Shown: positions 47,149 through 55,971, counted from the first letter of the stretch. The stretch: DNA of 57,868 nt from Micromonosporaceae bacterium (GCA_020027875.1 JAHRHA010000027.1:1-57868), one strand, 5' to 3'. Translations and numbers: made by a program. Notes: generated by a model from the letters alone, not told the origin.

Positions 47149-50100
47149 GTGTCGGTAACCGATGAAGTACGGGCATCCGGGTCCCCCGGAGGCGGCGCGG
47201 GTGCGCCGGCCGAACGGTATGGGGACGCGGGCTTCGACCGCACGCCGCCACAGGACATCGCCGCGGAGCAATGCGTGCTTGGTGGCATGATGCTGTCCAA
47301 GGATGCGATCGCCGACGTGGTCGAGATCCTGAGGTCCGGTGACTTCTACCGACCGGCGCACGGCACCGTCTTTGACACGGTGATCGATCTGTACGGTCGG
47401 GGCGAGCCGGCCGATCCGATCACCGTGGCCGCGGCCTTAACCGACTCTGGTGATCTGTCCCGGGTGGGCGGTGCGCCGTACCTGCACACCCTCATCTCGT
47501 CAGTGCCCACCGCGGCGAACGCCTCCTACTACGCCCGGATCGTGACCGAGCGGGCCGTCCTTCGGCGTCTCGTAGAGGCGGGCACGCGCATCGTCCAAAT
47601 GGGGTACGGATCGGCGGCTGGTCAGGGCCGCGACGTCGACGACATCGTGGACCTGGCGCAACAGGCCGTCTACGACGTGACCGAGCGTCGGGTCAGTGAG
47701 GATTTCGCCGTACTCGCCGATCTATTGCAGCCGGCGCTCGACGAGATCGAGGCCGTCGGCTCACGAGACGGCGTGATGTCCGGCGTGCCTACCGGTTTCG
47801 GCGACCTCGACCGGCTCCTGAACGGGCTGCATCCAGGCCAGTTGATCATTGTCGCTGGGCGGCCGGGGCTCGGAAAGGCCCTGGCGCTAGACACACCTCT
47901 ACCGACTCCCGACGGCTGGACAACGATGGGCGAGGTTGCGGTAGGCGACCAGATCCTCGGTGCCGATGGCCGGCCAGCCACGGTTGTCGCCGTATCGCGC
48001 GTCATGGTGGGGCGGTCGTGTTTCGAGGTCGAGTTCTCCGACGGCACCGTGATCGTTGCTGACGGCTCCCATCGCTGGTTGACCCACACTCACCGATCCC
48101 GGCGGTACGGCCACGAGCCAGAGGTCCGGGATACGGTCGAGATCCGGGCCAGCATTCGGGTGGGCACCGCCGATGGTCGGCTCAATCACTCGATTGCGAA
48201 CGCACGACCGTTGGCGCTGCCGGTTCGTGACCTGCTGATCCCCCCGTACACGCTCGGCGTCTGGCTGGGCGATGGTGACAGCACCGCAGCGCGCATTACC
48301 CGCGTTGACCCAGAGATCATCCTAAACATCGAGGACGACGGGTTCGATATTCGTTCCGGCGATCAGCGTGCCTTCACGATCGAGCTGCCGGAGCACTGTC
48401 TGCCAGCGGGCGCCCGCGGCACGATCACGGGACGGCTTCGCGAGGTGGGCGTCCTCGGCAACAAGCACATTCCTACCGACTACCTGCGCGCGTCAGAGAC
48501 GCAGCGACGCGCGCTGCTCGCCGGACTGATGGACAACGCCGGGACGGTGGCGCCCACCGGCAACGTGCAGTACACCACGACCTCGCCTCGCCTCGCCGAG
48601 GATGTGCATGAGTTGATCGTAAGCCTGGGCTATCGCGGCGCACTGACGCGCAATGCTGTCAAGGGCGGCAGCGCGGATAGCTTTACGGCGTTCACGCTCA
48701 ATTTCCCCACTGTGGACGATGTGTTCCGGGTGGAGAGAAAGCGCGTCGTACACAAGGAACGACGTCGAGCTACGAACACCGTGCGGTCGGGGTCGCGATT
48801 CATCGTCGACGTCCGGCACGTGCCGAGTGTCCCCGTGAAGTGTGTGTCCGTGGACAATCCCGCGCACCTTTACCTGGCTGGTCGCTCGATGATCCCGACC
48901 CACAACTCGACGGTGTCCATGGACTTCGCCCGTAATGCCTCGGTGCGGCACAATCTCGCCAGCGCGGTCTTTTCGCTCGAAATGAGCAAGATCGAGATTG
49001 TCACCCGGCTGCTCGCGGCCGAGGCGCGGGTGCCGCTACACGTGCTCCGCTCGGGCCAGCTCTCCGACGACGACTGGACACGTCTCGCCCGTCGGATGGG
49101 CGAGATCAGCGAGGCACCCATCTTCGTAGACGACACCCCGAACATGACACTGATGGAGATCCGCGCGAAGGCGCGTCGCATGCGCCAGCGCCATGACCTC
49201 AAGCTGATCATCGTGGATTATCTGCAGCTAATGACATCGCCAAAGCGGGTCGAGAGTCGGCAGCAGGAGGTGGCCGATCTCTCCCGCGGATTGAAGCTGC
49301 TGGCAAAGGAGATCGAGTGCCCCGTGGTGGCGGTCAGCCAGCTCAACCGCGGGCCGGAACAGCGTACGGACAAGCGCCCGCAGCTGTCCGACCTTCGTGA
49401 GTCGGGGTGCCTCACATCATCGACACGACTGGTCCGGGCCGACACGAACCAAGAGGTGACGCTCGGCGAGCTCTGCCGCACCGGTGCAACGAATATTCCA
49501 GTCTGGGCTCTTGACGAGCGACTCAAGTACGTTCCGCGGACCCTCACCCACGCGTTCCCCTGCGATCGCAAGCTCGTCTACCGCATGCGATTGGCTTCCG
49601 GCAAGGAGATCGAGGCAACCGGCAACCACCGATTCCTCACGGTTGACGGCTGGACGCCGCTCGAGCAATTGGCTCGCGGTTCCCGGGTCGCCGTGCCCAG
49701 GCACATTCCCCCACCGCTTGAGCCTCACGCGTGGTCGGACGATCGGATAATCCTGCTCGCGCATCTGCTCGGCGACGGTTCGTTCGTCCGCCGGAGAACG
49801 ATCCAGTACGCGAGTGTCGACGAAGCCAATCTCGCCGTCGTCGCCTCGACGGCGCTCGGAGCCTTCGGGATCACCGCAATCCGGGGCAACGACCAGTCCG
49901 CGAAGGCGACGACGCTCCGGCTGCCCGCGCCGTTCCGGCTCGCGCGTGGTCGGCGAAATCCAATCGCCGAGTGGCTCGATGGCTTCGGCCTGTTTGGGGT
50001 GCGGTCGCACGAAAGGTTCATTCCGAATGAGGTGTTCTCATTACCGAAGGAACAGGTCCGGTTGTTCCTTCAGCACACCTGGGCCACGGACGGTTCCGTG

Positions 50101-50835
50101 ACGGTGAACACGTCGGGTCACGGCGGCAGAATCTGCTACTCGTCCACAAGTCGGCGCATGGTGGATGGGCTCAGCATGCTTCTGCTTCGGTTCGGCATTG
50201 CGGCGGGGGCACGGTGTGTTCGCTCCCAGAATTGTCGAACGCAGTATGAACTCGACGTCTCCGGACGCCACGATCAGCGACGCTTCTTGAGGGAAATCGG
50301 AGTGCACGGCGATCGTGCTACCGCGGGCGCGCGGCTTGAAAGCGTGATTGACAGTGTCTCCGGACGCCCGAGAATCGACACGATCCCTATCGAGACTTGG
50401 GAGCATGTCCGCGAAATCCTGGCCGGATCCAGCATGAATCATGAGGACCTGGCGACGGTGACCGACGGTGGTGGACGACCGTTGGCTAGGTTAGCGGCCG
50501 TCCTCGATGGCGCAAAGCTAGATCTGTACGCCACAAATGATGTTTTGTGGGACAATGTCGTGAGCATTGAGGCAATCGGCGAGGATGCAGTGTTTGACGC
50601 AACAGTTCTTGGCCTCCACAATTTTGTGGCAAATGGGATTGTCGCTCACAACAGCATAGAGCAAGATGCCGACGTCGTTATCCTTCTTCATCGCGACGAC
50701 TATTACGACAAGGAATCACCGCGTGCGGGCGAGGCCGATTTCATCGTGGCGAAGCACCGCAACGGTCCCACCGACACGGTGACCGTCGCCGCCCAGCTTC
50801 ACTTCTCACGCTTTGTGGACATGGCGATCAGCTGA
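47149..50835 (+). CDS. dnaB: Replicative DNA helicase DnaB precursor with two inteins
   Basis: Hexameric helicase of the replication fork. The precursor has 1228 residues; removing both inteins leaves 470, the normal DnaB length. The N-terminal domain begins RTPPQDIAAEQCVLGGMML. The RecA-like domain has Walker A GRPGLGK, broken by intein 1 (residues 244-586), and IIVDYLQLM. The SDLRESG/SIEQDADVVILLHR site is broken by intein 2 (residues 754-1168). The GTG start at VSVTDEVRA is chosen by family N-termini; an ATG 11 codons upstream is possible. Both insertions hit nucleotide-binding motifs, so the helicase depends on splicing. Confidence 0.95.
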   Translation: MSVTDEVRASGSPGGGAGAPAERYGDAGFDRTPPQDIAAEQCVLGGMMLSKDAIADVVEILRSGDFYRPAHGTVFDTVIDLYGRGEPADPITVAAALTDSGDLSRVGGAPYLHTLISSVPTAANASYYARIVTERAVLRRLVEAGTRIVQMGYGSAAGQGRDVDDIVDLAQQAVYDVTERRVSEDFAVLADLLQPALDEIEAVGSRDGVMSGVPTGFGDLDRLLNGLHPGQLIIVAGRPGLGKALALDTPLPTPDGWTTMGEVAVGDQILGADGRPATVVAVSRVMVGRSCFEVEFSDGTVIVADGSHRWLTHTHRSRRYGHEPEVRDTVEIRASIRVGTADGRLNHSIANARPLALPVRDLLIPPYTLGVWLGDGDSTAARITRVDPEIILNIEDDGFDIRSGDQRAFTIELPEHCLPAGARGTITGRLREVGVLGNKHIPTDYLRASETQRRALLAGLMDNAGTVAPTGNVQYTTTSPRLAEDVHELIVSLGYRGALTRNAVKGGSADSFTAFTLNFPTVDDVFRVERKRVVHKERRRATNTVRSGSRFIVDVRHVPSVPVKCVSVDNPAHLYLAGRSMIPTHNSTVSMDFARNASVRHNLASAVFSLEMSKIEIVTRLLAAEARVPLHVLRSGQLSDDDWTRLARRMGEISEAPIFVDDTPNMTLMEIRAKARRMRQRHDLKLIIVDYLQLMTSPKRVESRQQEVADLSRGLKLLAKEIECPVVAVSQLNRGPEQRTDKRPQLSDLRESGCLTSSTRLVRADTNQEVTLGELCRTGATNIPVWALDERLKYVPRTLTHAFPCDRKLVYRMRLASGKEIEATGNHRFLTVDGWTPLEQLARGSRVAVPRHIPPPLEPHAWSDDRIILLAHLLGDGSFVRRRTIQYASVDEANLAVVASTALGAFGITAIRGNDQSAKATTLRLPAPFRLARGRRNPIAEWLDGFGLFGVRSHERFIPNEVFSLPKEQVRLFLQHTWATDGSVTVNTSGHGGRICYSSTSRRMVDGLSMLLLRFGIAAGARCVRSQNCRTQYELDVSGRHDQRRFLREIGVHGDRATAGARLESVIDSVSGRPRIDTIPIETWEHVREILAGSSMNHEDLATVTDGGGRPLARLAAVLDGAKLDLYATNDVLWDNVVSIEAIGEDAVFDATVLGLHNFVANGIVAHNSIEQDADVVILLHRDDYYDKESPRAGEADFIVAKHRNGPTDTVTVAAQLHFSRFVDMAIS
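47878..48906 (+). mobile_element. DnaB intein 1 (class 3, in the P-loop) with degraded homing endonuclease
   Basis: A 343-residue intein inserted after the Walker A Lys (GLGK). It begins with Ala (ALALDTPLPTPDGW) rather than Cys/Ser and ends IPTHN before Ser of the extein. It shows the class 3 W-C-T signature: Trp two after the block B His (GSHRW), block F Cys (VKCVSVDNP) and Thr in block G (PTHN). LAGLIDADG motif 1 is TLGVWLGDGD. Motif 2 reads LLAGLMDNAG, with Ala in place of the second Asp, so the endonuclease is probably inactive while splicing motifs stay intact. Confidence 0.92.
49408..50652 (+). mobile_element. DnaB intein 2 (class 1) with homing endonuclease
   Basis: A 415-residue intein inserted after ESG and before SIEQDAD, the same site as the cyanobacterial Ssp DnaB intein. 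It begins with Cys (CLTSSTRLVRAD), has block B TGNHRFLTVDGW and ends NGIVAHN before Ser. LAGLIDADG motifs LLAHLLGDGSF and FLQHTWATDGSV both keep Asp, so the endonuclease may be active. The last 150 bases and the first 70 bases of the following extein use AT-richer codons (ATA, CTT, TCA) than the rest of dnaB. Confidence 0.92.
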
Positions 50836-51400
50836 TGCGGTCATGCCGGTCTGTAGGATCTCGCGCAGCCCACTGACGACCTCCCTTATGGCCACTTCCT
50901 GATGTGGGCGAGGAGCTTGAGCCCACTGAATCCCGGGACGATTGGCGAGGAACGCTGCCCAGTCGACGGGTGAACGGATGAGCGCGTCTCGGCCAAACAC
51001 GACGACGTTGTGATCCTCGATGGCTCGCCGCGCCCCGGACGACGGGCGGTCGGTCGTACTAAAGAGCAAACGCCGTGCGAAGGCGGGCCCAGCAGCGGCG
51101 AGGAAACTGTCCACCTCGCTCTTGGTGACCGCGTGCCCTGCGCGTCCGCTTTGCACTGCACTGCCCACAACTCGTCGTCGATGCGTTGCACAACGATGTC
51201 GATGCCTCGGTCCGGACCTTGACGATCAGGCCACTCGTGCCAACGCCATACCCGGGCAACGCCCACAGAGAACAATGGATCGTTGCGGAGCAGCCACACA
51301 CATAACACCTCGAACGCCGTACCACGACGTTGCCGAGACGCCGGGTCGGCCCCAGCGTCGGGAAAGCCTGCTTCCAACTCCTCGAAGGTCAGTCCCGAGC
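50836..51400 (-). pseudogene. Remnant of an Mrr-type restriction endonuclease/helicase
   Basis: The N-terminal part of a large restriction enzyme with an Mrr-like nuclease domain followed by a helicase. The nuclease frame (51389 to about 51143) has RRGTAFEVLCVWLLRNDP, VWRWHEWPDRQGPDRGID and ELWAVQCK, that is the PD-(D/E)XK core. Near 51135 the frame shifts; the second frame continues AVTKSEVDSFLAAAG and LFSTTDRPSSGARRAIEDH to the first helicase residues RPHQEVAIREVVSGL. It then breaks off at the dnaB stop. The helicase and any methylase part are lost. Non-functional. Confidence 0.85.
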
Positions 51401-51440
51401 ATTGGCGATCCGACGCCGCAAGGGTGCGCACTTGCAAGAG

Positions 51441-51640
51441 CGGATTACGTGACACGCCGACGGCCTTGACGAAGAACCGGCGGCCACCCGCGAGAAGCAG
51501 GCGGGCGGCCACGCCGGGCGAGAACCCGCCCACCTGGCTGCATGCCTCCACCACGCGCGAACCTAATGCGGCTCGAGAGAGCGGCGCACGGGTTCGGGCG
51601 TGGCAACCCAGTCGAGCCGGTTGCCACTCGATCCCACTGG
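51441..51640 (-). pseudogene. Remnant of an aminoglycoside phosphotransferase-like gene
   Basis: Only the N-terminal region is left. One frame reads RLDWVATPEPVRRSLE and stops; after a frameshift another reads ALGSRVVEACSQVGGFSPGV followed by ARLLLAGGRRFFVKAVG, the start and the nucleotide-binding Lys of APH-type kinases. The catalytic loop is gone. It is joined in frame by deletion to the restriction-enzyme remnant, forming a chimeric open frame of 222 codons that is not a real gene. Confidence 0.75.
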
Positions 51641-51713
51641 TGGTGAGGCCGCCGCCGTCCTCGTGTTCGGCGCGAACACTGCACGCTTGCCTTGATCTCG
51701 GAGGGATGGGCCA

Positions 51714-51815
51714 TCAATCGTCCACGACGGTGATCACGACGTTGCCGACCTTGTGTCCACTGTCGACGTGCCGGTGGGCCTCGAAGCACCCGGCGCTCAT
51801 GACAAGTCGGTCACC
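51714..51815 (-). pseudogene. C-terminal scrap of a zinc-type alcohol dehydrogenase/quinone oxidoreductase
   Basis: About 30 codons, FEAHRHVDSGHKVGNVVITV followed by VDD and a stop, match the usual C-terminal end (EAHRYxESGxKxGNVVxxV) of medium-chain oxidoreductases. A stop codon lies a few codons upstream in the same frame. The rest of the gene is missing. Confidence 0.65.
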
Positions 51816-51860
51816 GCGCCCCTACGCTAGCCGCAGGTGGCGGCACACGGAGGGAACGCC

Positions 51861-53405
51861 ATGGCGCTCGACACGTCCAAGGCCTACCGGCTCACGAACG
51901 ACACGCTCGGCAGCGGCCGGTCGCTCGACGGCACCACCCGGCTCACCACCGCGTCGAGCGACGACGGTCCCGGACAGCGGTGGCGGCTGCGACCGCAGGA
52001 CGGCGGGACGTACGGGCTGACCACCGAGGCGCTCGGCCCCTGCTACGCCATCGACGTCACCAACGACGACACGTACACCCCGGTGCTCGTCCCTGCCGCG
52101 GGCTTCACCGGCCAGATGTGGCACGTAGAACCGCTGTCCGGCGGGGCGTTCCGGCTGCGGAGCAGGTTCCCCGACGACGAGCGGCGCTGGCTGGGCGTGG
52201 ACGAGCACGGCGCGCTGGTGACCCGGCCCGGAAGCGCACAGCGCTGGCGGCTCACCCCGCTCGCGCCCACTCCCCCGGCACCGGCGGGGGGCCCGATCCC
52301 ACAGCTGTGCCCCGGCGGCCCCGCTGCCCAGACCGAGGGCCACGCCGACTTCACGGTGCATCTGGTGCCCCGCGGCGTGCTGGGCGCGGTGGTGATCTTC
52401 GCGGACTTCGACGACGCCCCCGGGGAGGTGGACACGGCCGAGATCGGCGCGCGCGTGCACGGGTCCGGTGCGGCCACGCAGCTCTTCCACGAGCAGTCCC
52501 ACGGCGCCCTGGAGCTCGAGGTCACGGTCCGCTCCGACCTGGGCTGGCGCCGGCTGCCGAATCCGTCGACCGCCTACGACTTCGGGGACGGCGGGAAGCA
52601 ACGCCAGTTCATGACGGACGCCGCCGCCCGGATCGGTGCCGACGAACTCCGGTTCGACGACTACGACCTCGTCCTGGCGGTGACGGCGTACACGAGGAAC
52701 GTCGGCCTGTCGCCGGCGTACCACCACGTTCCCGGGGACGGCGCGCCGTCGGCCTCCGGCGAGATCCTTCACGGCGTCACGTTCGGGTATGACCTCTACG
52801 ACCGCGACCACCGGGTCCTGGTGCACGAACTCGGCCACGTCATGGGCCTGCCCGACCTGTACCCCCACGAGCCCGGGGAACGCCGCGGAACCTGCCGCCC
52901 GGCCGACCCCGGCGAGAACCTGGTCGGGTACTGGGACCTGATGTCGGACGTCGATCACGGGGAGCACTTCCTGGGCTGGCACCGCCACAAGAACGGCTGG
53001 CTGCCTCCGGCGAGGAGCACCTACATCGACCGGGCCACGACGCGGCGGCGGGTCACCCTGCACCCGCTCTCCGGCCCGCACGGGCTGTCCATGGTCGTCT
53101 TCCCGTGCGACGACATCCGGCGTCCGCGCAAGGTTCTCGTCGTCGAGCCCGCGGAGCCGCTCCAGGACCTCCCCCAAGCACAGGGTGTGCTCATATACTC
53201 GGTCGACTCCGGGATCGCCGGCGGCGACTCCCCGGTCGCCGTCCACTCCCGGGAGGGCCACGGGCTGGACGACGCCCCGCACCGCGTCGGGAACGTCGCC
53301 GACATCGAGGACGAGAGGGGCGCCCACCTCCGCGTGGCGGTGCTCGGCCGGACCGGTCCGGCGTGGGACGTCGAGATCAGCTTCACGCCCGCGCCGCAGG
53401 ACTAG
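51861..53405 (+). CDS. M6-like zinc metalloprotease with N-terminal beta-trefoil (ricin-type) domain
   Basis: A 514-residue protein. The N-terminal domain (about 1-140) has three QxW repeats (GQRWRL, GQMWHV, AQRWRL) typical of beta-trefoil carbohydrate-binding modules. The catalytic domain (about 165-380) has the zinc site VLVHELGHVMGLPDLY (HExxHxxGxxD) and a Met-turn-like GYWDLMS. A C-terminal beta domain (about 390-514) follows. No signal peptide is visible at this start, which follows a GGAGGG site, so the protein appears to stay inside or leave by an unknown route. Very high GC. It stands among pseudogenes, probably horizontally acquired. Confidence 0.85.
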   Translation: MALDTSKAYRLTNDTLGSGRSLDGTTRLTTASSDDGPGQRWRLRPQDGGTYGLTTEALGPCYAIDVTNDDTYTPVLVPAAGFTGQMWHVEPLSGGAFRLRSRFPDDERRWLGVDEHGALVTRPGSAQRWRLTPLAPTPPAPAGGPIPQLCPGGPAAQTEGHADFTVHLVPRGVLGAVVIFADFDDAPGEVDTAEIGARVHGSGAATQLFHEQSHGALELEVTVRSDLGWRRLPNPSTAYDFGDGGKQRQFMTDAAARIGADELRFDDYDLVLAVTAYTRNVGLSPAYHHVPGDGAPSASGEILHGVTFGYDLYDRDHRVLVHELGHVMGLPDLYPHEPGERRGTCRPADPGENLVGYWDLMSDVDHGEHFLGWHRHKNGWLPPARSTYIDRATTRRRVTLHPLSGPHGLSMVVFPCDDIRRPRKVLVVEPAEPLQDLPQAQGVLIYSVDSGIAGGDSPVAVHSREGHGLDDAPHRVGNVADIEDERGAHLRVAVLGRTGPAWDVEISFTPAPQD

Positions 53406-53497
53406 TGGCTCAACCACGCAGAGAGCGACGCCCGGCACCTGGCCCGAATCATGCGCGAGTGCCACGTGGCGGTGAGTTCGAGCCTGGCCGGTATGCC

Positions 53498-53815
53498 ATG
53501 ACACGTAGCCTCGTGTCCGCGAATCCGTCGTACGGTGCGCGCACTATCGAGCCACTCGGGCCCGCCTCACGTCGTCTCTCACAGGAGTTCTGGGTCGACA
53601 TTCCCGCCGGCGTTCCAGTTGCGACGGTGCGGGACGTGCGGGAGTGCAAGGACGTGTTGCGCAGGGCGATGCTTCGACTGACTGAGTTAGCGACCCGTCT
53701 CGCCATGCCGACGGTTCATGACGCAACAGGGCATTGCGCGACGGAACGACAAGATGAGGTATTCGCAGCGTCGGCCCGCGTCCCTGGGCTTGCCGAAAAA
53801 GCGCGGCTCGGCTAG
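53498..53815 (+). CDS. Hypothetical protein, doubtful
   Basis: A 105-codon open frame, MTRSLVSANPSYGARTIE..., behind the metalloprotease gene. It has an amphipathic basic middle part (ECKDVLRRAMLRLTELATRL). There is no clear ribosome-binding site and no family match. It may be a gene remnant. Confidence 0.25.
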   Translation: MTRSLVSANPSYGARTIEPLGPASRRLSQEFWVDIPAGVPVATVRDVRECKDVLRRAMLRLTELATRLAMPTVHDATGHCATERQDEVFAASARVPGLAEKARLG

Positions 53816-53890
53816 CTTTCGCGGCTGTGCTCGTGGTATGTGTGGCACCAATGATCGCCGCATGACCCTCGGACAGAATGGGCGGTATCG

Positions 53891-54124
53891 GTGAACTTCG
53901 TGGCGCGCGCATCACTGGGCATCGTTGTCGCGGCGACGTGCGTCGCCGCAGTGCTCGCCGTGATTCATCTTGTTCGGGGTCGCGGCATGAAGTGGTTGGT
54001 TGGCGTTGAGGAATCGTCGCACCGGGCTTTGGCGATGGTTTTCCTCGGCGTGTGGGCGCTTCTCGCTCTCCTGCCGTGGGTGCTCCGATGGCATCCCTTT
54101 TCGTTCTGCTTGGCACGATCGTAG
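53891..54124 (+). CDS. Small membrane protein
   Basis: A 77-residue protein from a GTG start, with two hydrophobic segments (LGIVVAATCVAAVLAVIHLV and ALAMVFLGVWALLALLPWVL) separated by a short charged loop. Hydrophobicity over two helices is hard to explain by chance. The ribosome-binding site is weak. No family is recognised. Confidence 0.5.
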   Translation: MNFVARASLGIVVAATCVAAVLAVIHLVRGRGMKWLVGVEESSHRALAMVFLGVWALLALLPWVLRWHPFSFCLARS

Positions 54125-54127
54125 GCC

Positions 54128-54586
54128 TCATACCCATGTACGGCGCCATCGTTCAGTTGCGTAAGACGGCGCAGGGCGAGCGCCGTCGGAAGGCTGTTTG
54201 TTGACCCACTCCGCCTCAGCCCACGGCGTGCGGACCCAGTCGACGTCGCGCATGGCGGCCGCGACCGCGGGCTCATAGTCGCTGAAGGGCAGCAAGTCAT
54301 CGTGATTGGGCACCATGACCACGTAGTCCGAGCGGGCGAGCACATGGGGCAACACCCACCACTTGCGGTGGTAGCCGCTTCTGGAGACACCGGGCGGGGG
54401 CTGGCCATGCAGGAACAGCACCACCGGCCGGCGCACTATACACATTGTGAGAATCGGGGAACCCGCGGTGTTCCCGTAGATGCACGGGTAGTAGATCCGG
54501 ACGTCTCTCGGCGTCCCGTTGGCGGCGGTGGTGAGGTCCTGATAGCCCCAGAAGACCGGGTGTGCTACATCCCCTTGTTGGCACAT
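54128..54586 (-). pseudogene. Truncated alpha/beta hydrolase
   Basis: A 152-codon frame with the N-terminal half of an alpha/beta hydrolase. It has RDVRIYYPCIYGNTAGSPIL, the oxyanion strand VVLFLHGQPP and the segment LARSDYVVMVPNHDD and RDVDWVRTPWAE. The sequence then leaves the family just before the GxSxG nucleophile, so Ser, Asp and His of the triad are missing. It starts 6 bases after the methyltransferase stop on the same strand. Confidence 0.7.
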
Positions 54587-54592
54587 ACCCCT

Positions 54593-55258
54593 TTACCCCT
54601 GCGGCGCGCGGCTTCCCGTTCCCCAGAAGAACGGCCCAGACGTCGAGTGAACCTTGATGCGCCAACCGATCCGCTCGAGCTGCCGTTCGAGGTCCACGGG
54701 CCGGTGCGCGACCTTGACGATCCGGTAGGCCGTCCCGTCGGTGAGCCGGCGTCGTATGACCGAGGACTGCTCGCCCTCGACGAGTTCCTCGGCAGTGCGG
54801 TAGCCGTCGTCGACGAAGAACACCCGTCCATCCGGTTTCAAGCAGTCGGCCACCAGCGACCAGAAGGACGCGAAGCGTTCGAGCGGAACGTGTGACAGCC
54901 AGAACCCGAAGAAAACGACGTCGTAGCGGCCGTCCGGCCGCCAGCGGAACAGATCAGCTAACACGAAACGTACCCGCTCCTTGGCTACGCGAGCCGAGGC
55001 GATGTCGAGCATCTCAGGAGATGCATCCACGGCAGTGACGTCCGCGGCGTGACGCAGGAGCTGAGTGGTCCAGATGCCTGGACCACAGGCGAGTTCGAGC
55101 ACGCGGCCGGTCGGCCGGAACGCATCGAGCGCCTCGGACAGCTCAGCGCCTCCGGGAAACGGCAGAGCGTGGTCCTCGTACTCCGCAGCAACCGCTCGGT
55201 AGTACACAACCTGCTCGTCGAGCAACTCCGCCAAGTCTTCACCATCAGCTGGTGTCAT
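54593..55258 (-). CDS. Class I SAM-dependent methyltransferase
   Basis: A 221-residue protein with SAM motif I VLELACGPGIWTTQLL near 50-65. The acidic strand is VTAVDASPEML, motif III region RFVLADLFRW, and post-motif DVVFFGFWLSHVP. The start at MTPADGEDLAEL is chosen because the family begins there; the ribosome-binding site (GACGG) is weak. The substrate is unknown. It stands alone in a decaying accessory region. Confidence 0.88.
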   Translation of the reverse strand: MTPADGEDLAELLDEQVVYYRAVAAEYEDHALPFPGGAELSEALDAFRPTGRVLELACGPGIWTTQLLRHAADVTAVDASPEMLDIASARVAKERVRFVLADLFRWRPDGRYDVVFFGFWLSHVPLERFASFWSLVADCLKPDGRVFFVDDGYRTAEELVEGEQSSVIRRRLTDGTAYRIVKVAHRPVDLERQLERIGWRIKVHSTSGPFFWGTGSRAPQG

Positions 55259-55406
55259 CCGTCGAACATCACGGAACGGTTGCCAGACCGCAACATCGAC
55301 AAGATCGACATCCCCGGCTGGCCCAAGGTGCAAGATGTCGCGGCACCAAGATCCAACACGGCAGGCTATTCCCCGTCACGTCGCTTGCGCGAAGGGCCTG
55401 CCTGAT

Positions 55407-55609
55407 CTGTTGACCGTGGCCCGCCTCGGGATCACGGGCACGCTCGCGACCACATTGACCAGCTCGACCCCGGTCGAGTCGATGATCTCGATCGCCCGCG
55501 CGACAATCGGAACGTCGCCCGCTGGCGGGACGGGCAGATGGTGCTGCGCTGGATCAAACGTTTCGATGCCACCGACTGCCAGCGGCCGCGACTGCAATTT
55601 ACCGCGTAG
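55407..55609 (+). pseudogene. C-terminal remnant of an IS256-type transposase
   Basis: One frame reads LTVARLGITGTLATTLTSST and PVESMISIAR, followed after a frameshift near 55500 by RDNRNVARWRDGQMVLRW. These two blocks are the adjacent C-terminal motifs of mutator/IS256 transposases (TNxIES and RNVxRWxxGxMxLRW). The final residues diverge and stop at 55609. No terminal inverted repeats were found. Confidence 0.7.
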
Positions 55610-55614
55610 GGTAG

Positions 55615-55971
55615 CTACTGGCCTCGGCTCGCGGGGTCGACGCCCGCGAATGTCAGGAAGTCCGTCATGCGGAACGACGAACCCGCGGACGTCAACGTCG
55701 GCTTCCACCTCGGTTTATGCACGAGGTAGGAGCTGGGATCGCTTTGGATCAGCCCAATCAGAACCTCGGCGACGATCCGTCCGCCGACCGGACCGAGGTG
55801 AAGGCCGTCCGCAACTACCTCGGCTTCCTTGAGGACGTAGTACCAGAGCGGTGTGCTCGACTGGAACCCGTACGGCCCCAACTCCGCAAGGTCGGCGGCG
55901 GCGAGCGGAGTGACGCCCATCGCAGATGCGATCAACTGCCCGGAGGGCAGGCTCCAGGTCAGCTGACACAA
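55615..55971 (-). pseudogene. C-terminal fragment of a haem peroxidase family protein
   Basis: A 118-codon frame matches only the end of bacterial animal-type haem peroxidases: LPSGQLIASAMGVTPL, PLWYYVLKEAEVVADGLHLG, PVGGRIVAEVLIGLIQSDP and FRMTDFLTFAGVDP. The haem-binding and catalytic part (several hundred residues) is missing. The upstream sequence is a different gene on the other strand. A relic. Confidence 0.75.

Noticed and set aside
50886..51554. 222-codon minus-strand frame as one intact gene
   Set aside because: It joins pieces of two unrelated families and then leaves the nuclease family through a frameshift; treated as two pseudogenes.
51822..53504. 560-codon open frame on the minus strand opposite the metalloprotease
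   Set aside because: The plus strand has clear protease motifs. The antisense frame is low-complexity Val/Arg/Gly-rich sequence produced by high GC.
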